Shown here piece by piece: positions 44,457 to 54,969 of a stretch of DNA of 64,000 nt. The notes beneath the pieces are model-generated. The model saw nothing but the letters and a program-made list of their open reading frames with translations. It had not been told where the DNA came from and ran no database searches. The stretch comes from Gammaproteobacteria bacterium HGW-Gammaproteobacteria-13 (GTDB lineage: Bacteria > Pseudomonadota > Gammaproteobacteria > Pseudomonadales > Pseudomonadaceae). Position 1 is the first letter of the stretch; each line of letters starts with the position of its first letter. The stretch spans positions 62,001 through 126,000 of the forward strand of contig PGZH01000011.1 of the NCBI GenBank assembly GCA_002840155.1. The letters run 5' to 3'. The position numbers and the translations under genes were made by a program.

Positions 44457-45434
44457 ATGGCCATGCGCATCCAATTCAACCGTCACGGCGGCCCGGACGT
44501 TCTCGACTACAGCGACTACACACCCGCTGCCCCAGGCCCCAATGAAGTGCGGGTGCAAAACCAGGCGATTGGCCTGAATTTTATCGACACCTATTTCCGC
44601 AGTGGCCTATATGCGCCGCCAGCGCTGCCGTCCAGCCTGGGCACCGAGGGTGCGGGCATCGTTGAGGCAGTGGGTACGGCGGTCAGCAGCTTTCAGGTGG
44701 GCGACCGCGTGGCCTATGCCACCGGGCCGCTGGGTGCCTACAGCGAACTGCATGTGCTGCCCGCCGAGAAGCTGGTGAAACTGCCGGATGCAATCAGCTT
44801 CGAGCAGGCCGCCGCAGTGATGCTCAAGGGCCTGACGGTGCAGTACCTGCTGCGCCAAACGTTCCCCCTACAAGGTGGCGAAACCATTCTGTTTCATGCC
44901 GCTGCTGGAGGGGTCGGCTCCTTCGCTTGTCAGTGGGCCAGGGCGCTTGGGGTCAAGCTGATCGGCACCGTCAGCTCCGCCGAAAAAGCCGCACGCGCCA
45001 AAGAGCAGGGCGCCTGGGCGACCATCGACTACAGCCATGAAAACGTTGCCCAGCGCGTGCTGGAACTGACTGACGGCAAGAAGTGCCCGGTGGTCTACGA
45101 CGGCGTCGGCAAGAACACCTGGGAAACCTCGCTGGACTGCGTGGCACCGCGCGGCCTGCTGGTCAGCTTCGGTAATGCCTCGGGCGCCGTATCCGGCGTC
45201 AACCTAGGCATCCTCGCGCAAAAAGGTTCGCTGTTTGTCACCCGCCCAACCCTGGCCGGCTACGCCGATACGCCTTCCCGGCTGCAGACCATGGCTGATG
45301 AACTGTTCGCCATGATCGCCAGCGGCCAACTGCAGGTGGAAATCAGCAACCGCTATGCGCTCAAGGATGCGCCGCTGGCACAAACCGCCCTAAGCGCACG
45401 GCAGACCACGGGCTCGAGCATTCTATTGCCTTGA
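44457..45434 (+). CDS. qor: NADPH:quinone reductase
   Basis: 325 residues of the zinc-free medium-chain dehydrogenase family. Motifs are GTEGAGIVEAVG, the AATGPLGAYSEL-like catalytic-domain segment (AYATGPLGAYSELHVL) and the NADPH motif LFHAAAGGVGSFACQWA. It performs one-electron reduction of quinones. ATG 44457 starts MAMRIQFNRHGGP. Confidence 0.94.
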   Translation: MAMRIQFNRHGGPDVLDYSDYTPAAPGPNEVRVQNQAIGLNFIDTYFRSGLYAPPALPSSLGTEGAGIVEAVGTAVSSFQVGDRVAYATGPLGAYSELHVLPAEKLVKLPDAISFEQAAAVMLKGLTVQYLLRQTFPLQGGETILFHAAAGGVGSFACQWARALGVKLIGTVSSAEKAARAKEQGAWATIDYSHENVAQRVLELTDGKKCPVVYDGVGKNTWETSLDCVAPRGLLVSFGNASGAVSGVNLGILAQKGSLFVTRPTLAGYADTPSRLQTMADELFAMIASGQLQVEISNRYALKDAPLAQTALSARQTTGSSILLP

Positions 45435-45440
45435 AACCAG

Positions 45441-45499
45441 GTAGCCCGGATGTAATCCGGGGGCGGTGTCGGGCCATCCCCGGATTTCATCCGGGCTAC
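45441..45499. repeat. REP doublet (GTAGCCCGGATG type)
   Basis: GTAGCCCGGATGTAATCCGG and the inverse CCGGATTTCATCCGGGCTAC occupy the gap between convergent qor and tsaC, starting 7 nt after the qor stop. Confidence 0.88.
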
Positions 45500-45514
45500 G
45501 TGATGAGGCGCAAC

Positions 45515-46072
45515 CTACGACGCCCTGACCACATCGCCGCTAATCAAGTCACGGATCAGGCTGGGATTCTTGCGTCCGCCCAAGGCACCGCCAAGCACAG
45601 CATCCAGCTGGCCAGGGAAGTACTGCTCGACACGCAGACGCGAACGCGCAGACGGTCGGCCAGCCGGATTGGCCGAAGTCGACACCAGCGGGCCGGTCAG
45701 CCGGCACAGCGCCCGCACCTGCGGATGATCACTGACGCGCAGGGCAACGCTGTCGTGCTGGCCGCTGATCCATTCGGGCAGACGGTTCTGATGCGGCACC
45801 AGCCAGGTGTTGGGGCCCGGCCAGCTGCCGGCCAAGCGTGCCAGCCAGATTTCCGGCAGGTCTTCGAGAAGAAAGTCGAACTGTTCGATATCCGCGGCCA
45901 CCAGAATCAGGCCCTTGTGCACGGGGCGATCCTTCAGCGCCAGCAAGCGCTCCACCGCCTCGTCATGCCAGGGATCACAGCCCAGCCCCCATACCGCTTC
46001 GGTCGGATAGGCAATCACTCCGCCATTGCGCACCACCCGTGCGGCTTGCTGTATTTGCCAGTTGCTGACCAT
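45515..46072 (-). CDS. tsaC: Threonylcarbamoyl-AMP synthase
   Basis: 185 residues of the Sua5/YrdC family. It makes threonylcarbamoyl-AMP from threonine, bicarbonate and ATP for the t6A37 modification of ANN-decoding tRNAs. Seen are [37 protein letters not shown] and [11 protein letters not shown]. It is followed in transcription order after dprA, as in other pseudomonads. Confidence 0.94.
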   Translation of the reverse strand: MVSNWQIQQAARVVRNGGVIAYPTEAVWGLGCDPWHDEAVERLLALKDRPVHKGLILVAADIEQFDFLLEDLPEIWLARLAGSWPGPNTWLVPHQNRLPEWISGQHDSVALRVSDHPQVRALCRLTGPLVSTSANPAGRPSARSRLRVEQYFPGQLDAVLGGALGGRKNPSLIRDLISGDVVRAS

Positions 46073-46126
46073 TCACTGCTCTCCGCTAAACACTTGACGG
46101 GCAGTGTATCCAAGCCAAGAGCCCGT

Positions 46127-47242
46127 TCAAGGTGCGCGGCCCACCCAGCGGCCATTTTCACAGGCCACCCGGCCCTCCAGCTCCAACTCAGTCAACGCCG
46201 CCAACACCTCGGCCAACGGCAAACCACTGGCGGCCACCAGCGCCTCGCTGCTATGCGGCGCAGCATGCAACAGGGCCAGTAATGGGTGACTAGGCGACTC
46301 TGACCTCTGTGAGGCGTTGACAGGTGGCTGCGCTTGCCAGCCGCGCAAGGCCTGGAGAATATCCTCGATACTTTCCACCAGCGTCGCCCCTTCGCGGATC
46401 AACTGATGACAGCCACGGGCACCGGGATGGTGGATCGAACCTGGGATCGCATAGACCTCGCGGCCCTGTTCGGCGGCCAGCCGCGCGGTGATCAGCGAAC
46501 CACTGGACGGACTGGCTTCCACCACCAGCACACCAACTGATAGACCACTGATGATGCGATTACGCCGGGGGAAATTGCTCGCCTGCGGCGGACAATCCAG
46601 CGGCAACTCGGAGACCAGCGCACCACCATGGGCGACGATATCTGCGGCGAGTTTCTTGTGCCGCGCCGGATATAAACACTGCAAGCCGGTACCAAGCACC
46701 GCCACCGTCTTACCGCCGGCATCCAGTGCGCCCTGGTGGGCCGCACCATCGATGCCCAAGGCCAAACCGCTGGTAATCACAAAGCCGCCACCGGCCAGGC
46801 TGCGGGCAAAACTCTGCGCCGTATCCAGCCCCGGCCGCGATGCCCGCCGACTGCCGACCATGGCCAGTTGCGGCTGCTCCAGCAAAGTCGGGTCACCCTC
46901 AACAAACAGTAACGACGGCGCATCCACCAGCTCGGCCAATAGACCCGGATAGATCGCCTCATCCCACATCAGCAGGTGATGCGTATCGGCGTCCAACCAG
47001 GCCAGGCTTTGCGCGGCACGTTCACGCACCTCGGCGCTACGCCGCGCGTCACTGCAGGCTTGCGGCAAACCCAGGGAACGCCAAGCGCTGGCCGGCGCGC
47101 TAAGCGCGGCAGACGCACTGTCGAAGGCACTGAGAAGTTTGCGAAAGCGCCGAGGGCCCAACTCCGGCAAGCAATGCAGGCGCAGACGGGCTTCCAGTTC
47201 AGCTGGAGAAATAGCAGGGGAAATGACAAAAGGTTGCGACAT
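46127..47242 (-). CDS. dprA: DNA-processing protein DprA
   Basis: 371 residues. DprA loads RecA onto incoming single-stranded DNA during transformation. The Rossmann core has MVGSRRASRPGLDTAQ, FVITSGLALGIDGAAH, VLGTGLQCLYPARHK and FPRRNRIISGLS, and a C-terminal winged helix (about 310-371) follows. ATG 47242 (MSQPFVISPA) follows AAGGA. The convergent order with the LysM gene terminator lies upstream. Confidence 0.95.
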   Translation of the reverse strand: MSQPFVISPAISPAELEARLRLHCLPELGPRRFRKLLSAFDSASAALSAPASAWRSLGLPQACSDARRSAEVRERAAQSLAWLDADTHHLLMWDEAIYPGLLAELVDAPSLLFVEGDPTLLEQPQLAMVGSRRASRPGLDTAQSFARSLAGGGFVITSGLALGIDGAAHQGALDAGGKTVAVLGTGLQCLYPARHKKLAADIVAHGGALVSELPLDCPPQASNFPRRNRIISGLSVGVLVVEASPSSGSLITARLAAEQGREVYAIPGSIHHPGARGCHQLIREGATLVESIEDILQALRGWQAQPPVNASQRSESPSHPLLALLHAAPHSSEALVAASGLPLAEVLAALTELELEGRVACENGRWVGRAP

Positions 47243-47304
47243 GCGGATCATCCTTGATCGGTCGCGCCACACAGGCGGCAGGGTGGCGGTCAGAGATGGC
47301 ACGC

Positions 47305-47335
47305 CATAAAAAAGCCCCGCATTCGCGGGGCTTTT
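47305..47335 (-). terminator. Terminator of the LysM gene
   Basis: AAAAGCCCCGC / GCGGGGCTTTT with a 4-nt loop, followed on the minus strand by a run of Ts, begins 6 nt after the LysM gene stop. Confidence 0.9.
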
Positions 47336-47340
47336 CGGTG

Positions 47341-48366
47341 TTACGGGTTACGCACTTTATCCATGATCGCCAGCGAGCGAGAAGCTCCCAGCACCAGGCC
47401 ATAGCTGAGCTTGTCGTAGGTGCGGAACACCATCAGCAGGCCCGAACGCTCGTCCGGAATCTTCACCGACTCGCCGGTTACCCGGTCGCGTACGGTTTCA
47501 CCGGTCTTGTAGATCGCCAGCACGTTGCCTTCGCTCAGGCCGTCACGGGCGCCCTTGTTGATGGTTACCACATCGAACTGACCAATCTGGGTCACGCCGC
47601 GCGGCACATCAAGGATCACACCGCGGATCTCGCCAGCCGGCTCGCTCGGCATAAAGGTCGAATTGATCGCACGTTCTTCAGTGGCAAACAGACGGTCGCC
47701 AAGGCGTACTTCCTGAGTCGAGCGGGTCAGGGCCATCGTGCCAACATCACCTTCCTCGGCCACGATCTCACCCGAGCCGATGTCGTCAGCGTTGATCCCG
47801 AGGAATTCCTTGGTCTCCGGGTCGGTATAGGTTTTGCCCTGACGGAAGATGCCGTACACCGGCGCCGCCTCATCAAAGCTGCCACGGGCGTACACACGAT
47901 CACCGGCGCCGCTGACGACGCGCTCGGCGTTGCCGGCCACGATATAGGGCGCGCCCTGGAACTGCTCAGGGGTATCGACGATGCGGTTACTCAGCAGGAA
48001 GCTGTTGATCGCCTCCAGCGGAATTGCCGGAATGGCTTCGGCCATCGGCGTGCTGCGTACCTGTGGCGACAGCTTGATGGTGCCGCGCGACTCGCCACGA
48101 TTGAGCATCAGGCGTGGCTGGCCATCGATATACACCAGGCTGAGTTGGTCGCCCGGATAGATCAGATGGGGGTTGGCCACCTGTGGGTTGGCGTGCCAGA
48201 TTTCTGGCCACTTCCACGGATGGCTGAGAAATTTTCCGGAGATATCCCAGAGGGTATCGCCCTTGACCACGGTATAACGGTCTGGGTGACCGTCCTTGAG
48301 TTGCACTTCGGCCTGGGCCAAGCCACTTGCCGCAAGCAGCAGCAGGGCGAGTAGTGATTTCCTCAT
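47341..48366 (-). CDS. Exported LysM-domain peptidoglycan-binding protein
   Basis: 341 residues. A signal peptide (SLLALLLLAASGLAQA) is followed by a single LysM domain at about residues 30-85 (YTVVKGDTLWDISGKFL ... PHLIYPGDQLSLVY). A beta-rich region of unknown function makes up the rest. The periplasmic protein probably binds peptidoglycan. Homologues sit between def and dprA in Pseudomonas. ATG 48366 has AAGGG upstream. It is divergent from def. Confidence 0.92.
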   Translation of the reverse strand: MRKSLLALLLLAASGLAQAEVQLKDGHPDRYTVVKGDTLWDISGKFLSHPWKWPEIWHANPQVANPHLIYPGDQLSLVYIDGQPRLMLNRGESRGTIKLSPQVRSTPMAEAIPAIPLEAINSFLLSNRIVDTPEQFQGAPYIVAGNAERVVSGAGDRVYARGSFDEAAPVYGIFRQGKTYTDPETKEFLGINADDIGSGEIVAEEGDVGTMALTRSTQEVRLGDRLFATEERAINSTFMPSEPAGEIRGVILDVPRGVTQIGQFDVVTINKGARDGLSEGNVLAIYKTGETVRDRVTGESVKIPDERSGLLMVFRTYDKLSYGLVLGASRSLAIMDKVRNP

Positions 48367-48518
48367 GCGGTGAATCCCTTTATTATGTGTCTTCACGTGG
48401 AGCGCCCTAGCGCCGCGACAAAACCCAGTCGTGCTGCGGCGTGAAGCCGTTTTTCAATGCTGCTCATCATCTTAGCAGCGGATTTTGACTTTATTCCACA
48501 AGTGCATCACAAACGCAT

Positions 48519-49025
48519 ATGGCGATCCTGAATATCCTCGAATTTCCCGATCCGCGCCTGCGCACCATCGCCAAGCCGGTGGACGTGGTCGATGACGCCT
48601 TGCGTCAGCTGATCGATGACATGTTTGAAACCATGTACGACGCCCCGGGTATCGGTCTGGCGGCCACCCAGGTCAACGTGCACAAGCGTCTGGTGGTGAT
48701 GGACCTGTCCGAAGACAAGTCCGAGCCACGGGTGTTTATCAACCCCGAGTTCGAGCCGCTGACCGAGGAAATGGATCAATACCAGGAAGGCTGCCTCTCG
48801 GTGCCGGGCTTCTACGAAAACGTCGACCGGCCGCAGAAGGTCAAGATCAAGGCGCTGGATCGCGATGGCCAGCCCTATGAGCTGATCGCAGAAGGCCTGC
48901 TGGCGGTGTGCATCCAGCATGAATGTGACCACCTCAACGGCAAGCTGTTTGTCGATTACCTGTCTAATCTCAAACGCGACCGCATCAAGAAGAAGCTGGA
49001 AAAGCAACATCGCCAGCAGGCTTAA
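48519..49025 (+). CDS. def: Peptide deformylase
   Basis: 168 residues. It removes the formyl group from nascent N-terminal fMet. All three motifs are present: [17 protein letters not shown] with the metal-binding Cys, and the QHECDHLNG metal-binding helix. It is followed by a terminator hairpin and then fmt, whose product adds the formyl group. Confidence 0.98.
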   Translation: MAILNILEFPDPRLRTIAKPVDVVDDALRQLIDDMFETMYDAPGIGLAATQVNVHKRLVVMDLSEDKSEPRVFINPEFEPLTEEMDQYQEGCLSVPGFYENVDRPQKVKIKALDRDGQPYELIAEGLLAVCIQHECDHLNGKLFVDYLSNLKRDRIKKKLEKQHRQQA

Positions 49026-49037
49026 GCCACACCTTTC

Positions 49038-49063
49038 AAAGGCTTGCTACGGCAAGCCTTTTT
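49038..49063 (+). terminator. Intrinsic terminator between def and fmt
   Basis: AAAGGCTTGC / GCAAGCCTTT with a TACG loop and a T-rich tail. It lies 20 nt ahead of fmt and would attenuate or separate the two genes. Confidence 0.85.
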
Positions 49064-49083
49064 CTTTCTAGCAGTGAGAACCC

Positions 49084-50028
49084 ATGTCTGAGTCTTTGCG
49101 TATTGTCTTTGCCGGCACCCCGGAATTCGCCGCCGAACACCTCAAGGCCTTGCTCGACACGCCACACCAGATCATCGCCGTGTACAGCCAACCGGATCGC
49201 CCGGCTGGACGCGGGCAGAAACTCACGCCCAGCCCGGTCAAGCAGCTCGCCCTGCAGCACGATATCCCGGTGTACCAGCCGCAGACCCTGCGCGACCCCG
49301 TCGCCCAAGCCGAACTGGCAGCGCTCAAACCCGACCTGATGGTGGTGGTGGCTTACGGCCTGATCCTGCCGCAAGTGGTGCTGGATATCCCGCGCCTGGG
49401 CTGTATCAACAGTCACGCCTCTCTGCTGCCACGCTGGCGTGGTGCCGCACCGATCCAGCGCGCGGTGGAGGCCGGTGATGCTGAGTCCGGCGTTACCGTG
49501 ATGCAAATGGAAGCCGGCCTGGACACCGGGCCGATGCTGCTGAAAGTCAGCACGCCGATTTCTGCCGAAGACACCGGTGGCAGCCTGCACGACCGCTTGG
49601 CCACACTCGGTCCACAGGCCGTGATCGCCGCCATCAGCGGTCTGGCCGCCGGCAATCTGGTTGGCGAAGTACAGGACGACAGCCTGGCCACCTACGCGCA
49701 CAAACTGAACAAGGATGAAGCGCGCCTGGACTGGAACCGCCCGGCCACGGAGCTGGAGCGACTGGTACGCGCCTTCCACCCCTGGCCGATCTGCCACAGC
49801 ACGCTAAATGGCGAAGCGCTTAAAGTTCACGCGGCAGCGCTGGGCGAGGGCAGTGGCGCTCCAGGCACCATCATCGCCGCCGATAAATCCGGGCTGACTG
49901 TGGCCTGTGGCGCAGGTGCATTGCGCCTGACCCGCTTGCAGCTGCCCGGCGGCAAAGCACTGAACTTCAGTGATCTGTACAACAGCCGCCGCGAGCAGTT
50001 CGCTCCAGGCCTGGTGCTCGGCCAATGA
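49084..50028 (+). CDS. fmt: Methionyl-tRNA formyltransferase
   Basis: 314 residues. It formylates Met-tRNAfMet with 10-formyltetrahydrofolate. Seen are the [15 protein letters not shown] start, the [21 protein letters not shown] active-site region with Asn/His, and [17 protein letters not shown], then a C-terminal OB-like domain. It overlaps rsmB by 4 nt (ATGA). Confidence 0.98.
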   Translation: MSESLRIVFAGTPEFAAEHLKALLDTPHQIIAVYSQPDRPAGRGQKLTPSPVKQLALQHDIPVYQPQTLRDPVAQAELAALKPDLMVVVAYGLILPQVVLDIPRLGCINSHASLLPRWRGAAPIQRAVEAGDAESGVTVMQMEAGLDTGPMLLKVSTPISAEDTGGSLHDRLATLGPQAVIAAISGLAAGNLVGEVQDDSLATYAHKLNKDEARLDWNRPATELERLVRAFHPWPICHSTLNGEALKVHAAALGEGSGAPGTIIAADKSGLTVACGAGALRLTRLQLPGGKALNFSDLYNSRREQFAPGLVLGQ

Positions 50029-51338
50029 ACCCACGTCTCGCCGCTGCCCGCGCCCTGGCCAGTGTGCTGGCTGGCAAGGCTTCGCTTGGCAGCAGCTTGC
50101 CGCCGTTGCTGGACAAGGTCGAGCCGCGTGACCGTGGCCTGGCCCAGGACCTGGCCTTCGGCACCGCACGTTGGCAACCACGCCTGGCGCTGATCGCCGA
50201 GAAGCTGCTGCAAAAATCCTTCAAAGCCGCCGACCGTGATGTCGAGGCGCTGCTGCTGATTGGCCTGTACCAGCTGTTCTATACGCGCATCCCGGCCCAC
50301 GCCGCCATCGGCGAGACGGTGGCCTGCGTCGACAAGCTGAAAAAGCCCTCACTCAAGGGCCTGCTAAATGCCGTGCTGCGTAATGCCCAGCGCGACGGCG
50401 AAAGCATTATCGCCAGCCTGGAACGCGATCCGGTGTTACATACCGCTCACCCGCGCTGGCTGCAGAAGGCCCTGAAAGCCCAGTGGCCGCAGCAATGGGA
50501 AGCCATCTGCGCGGCCAACAACGCCCACCCGCCGCTGATTCTGCGGGTCAATCGCCGCCTCGGCAGCCGTGATGACTACCTGGCTGAACTGCGCCGCGTC
50601 GGCTTCGAGGCCGAACCTTGTGTATTCAGCCGCGATGGCATCCGTCTGCTGCAAGCCTGCGATGTCACCACCCTGCCGGGCTTTGCCGAAGGCCGCGTCA
50701 GCGTGCAGGACGAAGCGGCGCAACTGGCCGCTGAACTGCTCGATCTGGCCCCCGGCCAGCGCGTCCTGGATGCCTGCGCCGCGCCTGGCGGCAAAACCTG
50801 TCACCTGCTGGAAGCCGAGCCCGAACTGGCTGGCGTAGTAGCGGTGGATCTGGAAGAAAAACGCCTGGTGCGCGTACGCGAGAACCTCAAACGTCTGGGC
50901 CTGGAGGCCGAGCTGATCGCCGCCGATGGCCGTGACCTGGCCGCCTGGTGGGACGGCAAGCCGTTCCAACGCATCCTGCTCGATGCGCCCTGCTCGGCCA
51001 CCGGGGTGATCCGCCGGCACCCGGATATCAAACTGACCCGTCAGGCCGATGATATTCCCACGCTGGCCAAGCTGCAGGGCGAGCTGCTGGATAGCCTTTG
51101 GCAGACTCTGGAAGTCGGCGGCATCCTGCTCTATGCCACCTGCTCGGTGATGCCGGCAGAGAACAGCGAGAATATTGCTGCCTTCCTGGCGCGCACGCCG
51201 GGTGCCCGCGAGTTGGATATTGCCGGTGCCTTCGGCCATAAAACCGCCCACGGTCGCCAGCTATTCCCACAAGTCGACGGCCACGACGGCTTTTACTATG
51301 CCAAGCTGATGAAAATCGCTGCCGCTCCGCGCGGCTGA
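50025..51338 (+). CDS. rsmB: 16S rRNA (cytosine967-C5)-methyltransferase
   Basis: 437 residues. An N-terminal NusB-like RNA-binding domain (1-140) is joined to the SAM-dependent methyltransferase. Visible are the [18 protein letters not shown] lead-in, SAM motif [31 protein letters not shown] and the catalytic [15 protein letters not shown]. It is coupled to fmt by overlap and is 12 nt before trkA. Confidence 0.97.
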   Translation: MNPRLAAARALASVLAGKASLGSSLPPLLDKVEPRDRGLAQDLAFGTARWQPRLALIAEKLLQKSFKAADRDVEALLLIGLYQLFYTRIPAHAAIGETVACVDKLKKPSLKGLLNAVLRNAQRDGESIIASLERDPVLHTAHPRWLQKALKAQWPQQWEAICAANNAHPPLILRVNRRLGSRDDYLAELRRVGFEAEPCVFSRDGIRLLQACDVTTLPGFAEGRVSVQDEAAQLAAELLDLAPGQRVLDACAAPGGKTCHLLEAEPELAGVVAVDLEEKRLVRVRENLKRLGLEAELIAADGRDLAAWWDGKPFQRILLDAPCSATGVIRRHPDIKLTRQADDIPTLAKLQGELLDSLWQTLEVGGILLYATCSVMPAENSENIAAFLARTPGARELDIAGAFGHKTAHGRQLFPQVDGHDGFYYAKLMKIAAAPRG

Positions 51339-51350
51339 GGAACAGACTGC

Positions 51351-52724
51351 ATGAAGATCATCATTCTCGGTGCAGGCCAGGTTGGCGGCACCCTGGCGGA
51401 ACACCTGGCCAGCGAAGCCAACGACATCACCGTGGTCGACACCGACGGCGACCGCCTGCGTGACCTCGGCGACCGTCTGGATATCCGCACTGTACAAGGT
51501 CGTGGCTCGTTCCCCACGGTGCTGCGCCAGGCCGGCGCAGACGATGCCGATATGCTGGTGGCAGTGACCAACAGCGATGAAATCAACATGATCGCCTGCC
51601 AGGTGGCCTACAGCCTGTTCCACACCCCGACCAAGATTGCCCGGGTGCGCGAAGCGGCCTACCTGACCCGCAGCGGCCTGTTCAGCAACGAGTCGATCCC
51701 GGTCGACGTGCTGATCAGCCCCGAGCAGGTGGTGACCAACTACATCAAGCGCCTGATCGAATACCCCGGCGCCCTGCAGGTGATCGACTTCGCCGAAGGC
51801 AAAGCCCAGCTGGTCGCGGTCAAGGCCTACTACGGCGGCCCGCTGGTGGGTCAGCAACTGCGTCAGCTGCGCGAACATATGCCCAATGTCGACACCCGCG
51901 TGGCCGCGATCTTCCGCCGCAACCGGGCGATCATGCCGCAGGGCGACACGGTGATCGAAGCCGATGACGAGGTGTTCTTTATCGCCGCCAAGGCGCATAT
52001 CCGTGCGGTGATGAGCGAAATGCGCCGCATGGAAGACAGCTACAAGAAAGTGGTAATCGCTGGCGGCGGGCACATCGGCGAGCGTCTGGCCGAGGCCATC
52101 GAGAGCCGCTACCAGGTGAAGATCATCGAGATGAACCCGGCACGCTGCCGTTACCTCTCGGAAACCCTCGACAGCACCATCGTGCTGCAGGGCAGCGCGT
52201 CGGACCGCGACCTGCTGGTGGAAGAGAACATCAGCGACGCCGACATCTTCCTGGCCCTGACCAACGACGACGAAGCCAATATCATGTCGTCCTTGCTGGC
52301 CAAGCGCCTCGGCGCACGCAAGGTGATGACCATCATCAACAACCCGGCTTACGTTGACCTGGTGCAGGGCGGCGAAATCGACATCGCCATCAGCCCGCAG
52401 CTGGCCACCATCGGCACCCTGCTGACCCACGTGCGCCGTGGCGATATCGAAAGCGTGCACAGCCTGCGCCGCGGTGCCGCCGAGGCCATCGAGGCGATTG
52501 CCCACGGTGACGCCAAATCGAGCAAGGTGGTCGGCCGCGCCATCGCCGATATCGCATTGCCGCCGGGCACCACCATCGGCGCGATCATCCGCAACGAAGA
52601 AGTGTTGATCGCCCATGACAACACGGTGATCGAGACGGGCGACCATGTGATCCTGTTTCTGGTCGATAAAAAGTACATCCGCGATGCCGAGCGCTTGTTC
52701 CAGGTCGGCCTGACCTTCTTTTAG
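51351..52724 (+). CDS. trkA: Trk potassium uptake regulatory protein
   Basis: 457 residues. Two tandem RCK modules each have an NAD-binding Rossmann site: [17 protein letters not shown] at the N-terminus and [17 protein letters not shown] near residue 235, each followed by a TrkA-C domain. It is a peripheral gating subunit for TrkH/TrkG. It follows rsmB closely, as in other gammaproteobacteria. Confidence 0.97.
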   Translation: MKIIILGAGQVGGTLAEHLASEANDITVVDTDGDRLRDLGDRLDIRTVQGRGSFPTVLRQAGADDADMLVAVTNSDEINMIACQVAYSLFHTPTKIARVREAAYLTRSGLFSNESIPVDVLISPEQVVTNYIKRLIEYPGALQVIDFAEGKAQLVAVKAYYGGPLVGQQLRQLREHMPNVDTRVAAIFRRNRAIMPQGDTVIEADDEVFFIAAKAHIRAVMSEMRRMEDSYKKVVIAGGGHIGERLAEAIESRYQVKIIEMNPARCRYLSETLDSTIVLQGSASDRDLLVEENISDADIFLALTNDDEANIMSSLLAKRLGARKVMTIINNPAYVDLVQGGEIDIAISPQLATIGTLLTHVRRGDIESVHSLRRGAAEAIEAIAHGDAKSSKVVGRAIADIALPPGTTIGAIIRNEEVLIAHDNTVIETGDHVILFLVDKKYIRDAERLFQVGLTFF

Positions 52725-52733
52725 GAATCGACC

Positions 52734-53051
52734 ATGAGCACCGAAGCCCTGGAGAAAATGCTGGCCAAAGGCATGGACAATGCCCTGCTGCGTTTCGGCC
52801 TGGGTAAGGGCTACCTAGATGCGGCGGAGTTCGCCAGGGCGGCAGAGCATTTGCAGCGCTGCGTTGAGTTCGATGCGCAGTATTCAGCGGCCTGGAAGCT
52901 GCTCGGCCAGGCGCTGAACAAGCAGGGGCTGCGCGACGAGGCGCGGATGGCCTGGACGCAAGGCTTGCGGGCGGCAGAAGAGAAGGGTGACAAACAGGCG
53001 GGCAAGGAAATCAGCGTGTTTCTTAAGCGTCTGGACAAGCTCGCTCAGTAA
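52734..53051 (+). CDS. Small TPR-repeat protein
   Basis: 105 residues built from about two tetratricopeptide-like helix pairs (ALLRFGLGKGYLDAAEFARAAEHLQRCVEFD, YSAAWKLLGQALNKQGLRDEARMAWTQGLRAAEEKGD). It starts 9 nt after trkA, so it is probably co-transcribed. It is a likely protein-interaction module; its partner is unknown. Confidence 0.85.
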   Translation: MSTEALEKMLAKGMDNALLRFGLGKGYLDAAEFARAAEHLQRCVEFDAQYSAAWKLLGQALNKQGLRDEARMAWTQGLRAAEEKGDKQAGKEISVFLKRLDKLAQ

Positions 53052-53071
53052 TCTAAGTAAGCTCGCCCGGG

Positions 53072-53344
53072 CTACTCTTCGGTCTGCACAAAGCGCAGGC
53101 CAACGCCCAGGGCTTCGACGCGTACCACTTCGAGGGTAAGAATCGGCGCTTCCATCGGCAAACCCTGCACCTGACCCTGCACCTGCTCGCCCATGCTGAG
53201 CATATTCTGCGCCTGGTCCATCAGCACATAGACGCCGCATTCGGAAATATCCCGAGTGGTGACCAGCAGCTCGCCGTGCACCGGGTGGTCGATACGCAGG
53301 CGTACCTTGAGGGGTGTGCGGACATTCTTTCGACTATTGCTCAT
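53072..53344 (-). CDS. Single-domain PilZ protein
   Basis: 90 residues. Arg residues near the N-terminus (NSRKNVRTPLKVRLRI) and the DISECGVYV motif (DxSxxG) match a PilZ cyclic-di-GMP-binding domain. Both motifs are intact, so ligand binding is plausible. An orthologue holds the same place near oriC in Pseudomonas. It may connect to the GGDEF/EAL protein in this window. Confidence 0.88.
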   Translation of the reverse strand: MSNSRKNVRTPLKVRLRIDHPVHGELLVTTRDISECGVYVLMDQAQNMLSMGEQVQGQVQGLPMEAPILTLEVVRVEALGVGLRFVQTEE

Positions 53345-53412
53345 GCGCCGTCCGTCAGAGTGAGTTTCCCCAGCCTAGTCGAGAGCAGGCTCCACCTGCA
53401 ACTCAGACCCAT

Positions 53413-54300
53413 TCAATACCACTTGGCCTCACCGGCAGGGCGCTTCTTGAAGCGCTTCATACTCCACATGTATTGGCTCGGGTACGTACGCACATAACCC
53501 TCAATAACCCTGCTCATCGCCGCCACGGCGGTTGCTGTATCGGTGCTGTACATTTCTTCCGGCGCAGCCTCGAGGATGACCTTGAAGCCCGAGCCGTCCG
53601 GCAGACGCAGCGCGTGCAAAAACACCCCGCAGGCCTTGCCGCCACTGAGCATACCGGCCACAAACTTGCTGGTCAGCGCCTCAGTGCCGAGGAATGGCAC
53701 GAAAACCCCGGAAGACAGGCTCGGCTCGGGATCAGCTGGAATACCCACTGCACCGCCTTTGCGCACTTCCTTGATGACGCTGAGGATGCCTTCCTTGGTT
53801 GACGGCGCAACGCGGTTGCCCAGCTGTACACGCTGCTGACGCAGCAGATCGTCGACGGCTTTCAGCTTCGGCGGGCGGTAAAAGATGATCGGTTTGCACT
53901 GCGCGCAGTAGAAGTGGTTAAGCACTTCCCAGTTGCCCAGGTGACTGGTGATGCCGACCACGCCCTTGCCGCTGGCCAGGGCGTCCTTGAGCACATCCAG
54001 ACCCTCGACTTCACGCACCAGGCCGATGGATTTCTGCGCGGGCCAGATCCAGGCACAGGCGCTTTCGGTCAGGGTTCTGCCGATATCCATCAGCGATTGG
54101 CCCAGCAGACGCTGGTGCGCGGCCTCGTCCAGTTCGGGAAAGCACTTGCGCAGGTTGATGCTGGCCACTTCGCGTGAGCCATTCGGCAGCTTCCACATCA
54201 GCCAGCCAATCGCCGCGCCCACGGCCTGTACGGCGCGCCACGGCAGCAAGGCAAACAAACGCAGAAAGCCCACCACCAGGGCACCTTTGAGCTTTTCCAC
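53413..54300 (-). CDS. Lipid A late acyltransferase (LpxL/HtrB family)
   Basis: 295 residues. An inner-membrane enzyme that transfers a secondary acyl chain to lipid A. An N-terminal membrane helix (VVGFLRLFALLPWRAVQAVGAA) is followed by the catalytic SHLGNWEVL (HX4E), IPADPEPSLSSGVFVPFLG and a C-terminal YMWSMKRFKKRP (YQWxYKRF-like) motif. GTG 54300 has GGAG 6 nt upstream and is preferred over TTG 54306. Confidence 0.9.
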   Translation of the reverse strand: MEKLKGALVVGFLRLFALLPWRAVQAVGAAIGWLMWKLPNGSREVASINLRKCFPELDEAAHQRLLGQSLMDIGRTLTESACAWIWPAQKSIGLVREVEGLDVLKDALASGKGVVGITSHLGNWEVLNHFYCAQCKPIIFYRPPKLKAVDDLLRQQRVQLGNRVAPSTKEGILSVIKEVRKGGAVGIPADPEPSLSSGVFVPFLGTEALTSKFVAGMLSGGKACGVFLHALRLPDGSGFKVILEAAPEEMYSTDTATAVAAMSRVIEGYVRTYPSQYMWSMKRFKKRPAGEAKWY

Positions 54301-54345
54301 AGGCAACTCCAGCCGATCAAAAGGCGCTTATTGTAACCACCTGGG

Positions 54346-54903
54346 CTAGCGAGTGGTCAGTTGCGCGTAGCGGTCACAATCAACGGTGTGATCCATGACC
54401 ATGCCGGTGGCCTGCATATAGGCGTAGCAGATGGTCGGGCCGACAAAGGTAAAGCCGGCCTTTTTCAGCGCCTTGCTCATCGCCTCGGCTTCAGGTGTAA
54501 CTGCCGGCACCTGGCCGCGTTCGCTGAAGTGGTTGATCTTCGGCGCGCCGCCAACAAACGACCAGAGCAGCGTCACTGGGTCTTCCAGCTTGAGCCAGGC
54601 CTGGGCGTTCTTGCGCACGGCCTTGAGCTTGAGGCGGTTGCGGATGATGCCAGGGTCCTGCATCAGGGTTTCTTCGATGTACTCGTCGGTAAGTTCCGCC
54701 AGGCGCTGCACATCGAAGCCGAACAGCACCTCGCGGTAACGCTCGCGCTTCTTCAGCACGGTGATCCACGACAGACCGGCCTGGAAGGCTTCGAGCAGCA
54801 GCAACTCGAACAACACCTGGGGGTCGCGTTGCGGCACGCCCCATTCTTCGTCGTGGTAAGCCTGGTACAACGGGTCGTCAGAGCACCAAGAGCAGCGTGG
54901 CAT
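54346..54903 (-). CDS. tag: DNA-3-methyladenine glycosylase I
   Basis: 185 residues. It excises 3-methyladenine from DNA. N-terminal zinc-binding [46 protein letters not shown] and the C-terminal [15 protein letters not shown] are family hallmarks. It is divergent from glyQ over 66 nt. Confidence 0.97.
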   Translation of the reverse strand: MPRCSWCSDDPLYQAYHDEEWGVPQRDPQVLFELLLLEAFQAGLSWITVLKKRERYREVLFGFDVQRLAELTDEYIEETLMQDPGIIRNRLKLKAVRKNAQAWLKLEDPVTLLWSFVGGAPKINHFSERGQVPAVTPEAEAMSKALKKAGFTFVGPTICYAYMQATGMVMDHTVDCDRYAQLTTR

Positions 54904-54969
54904 GCGGGTTTTCCTGAGCTTCGGTATACTCGCGGACTTTCTGAAGCCGCCAAAGTACGGGTGAAATTT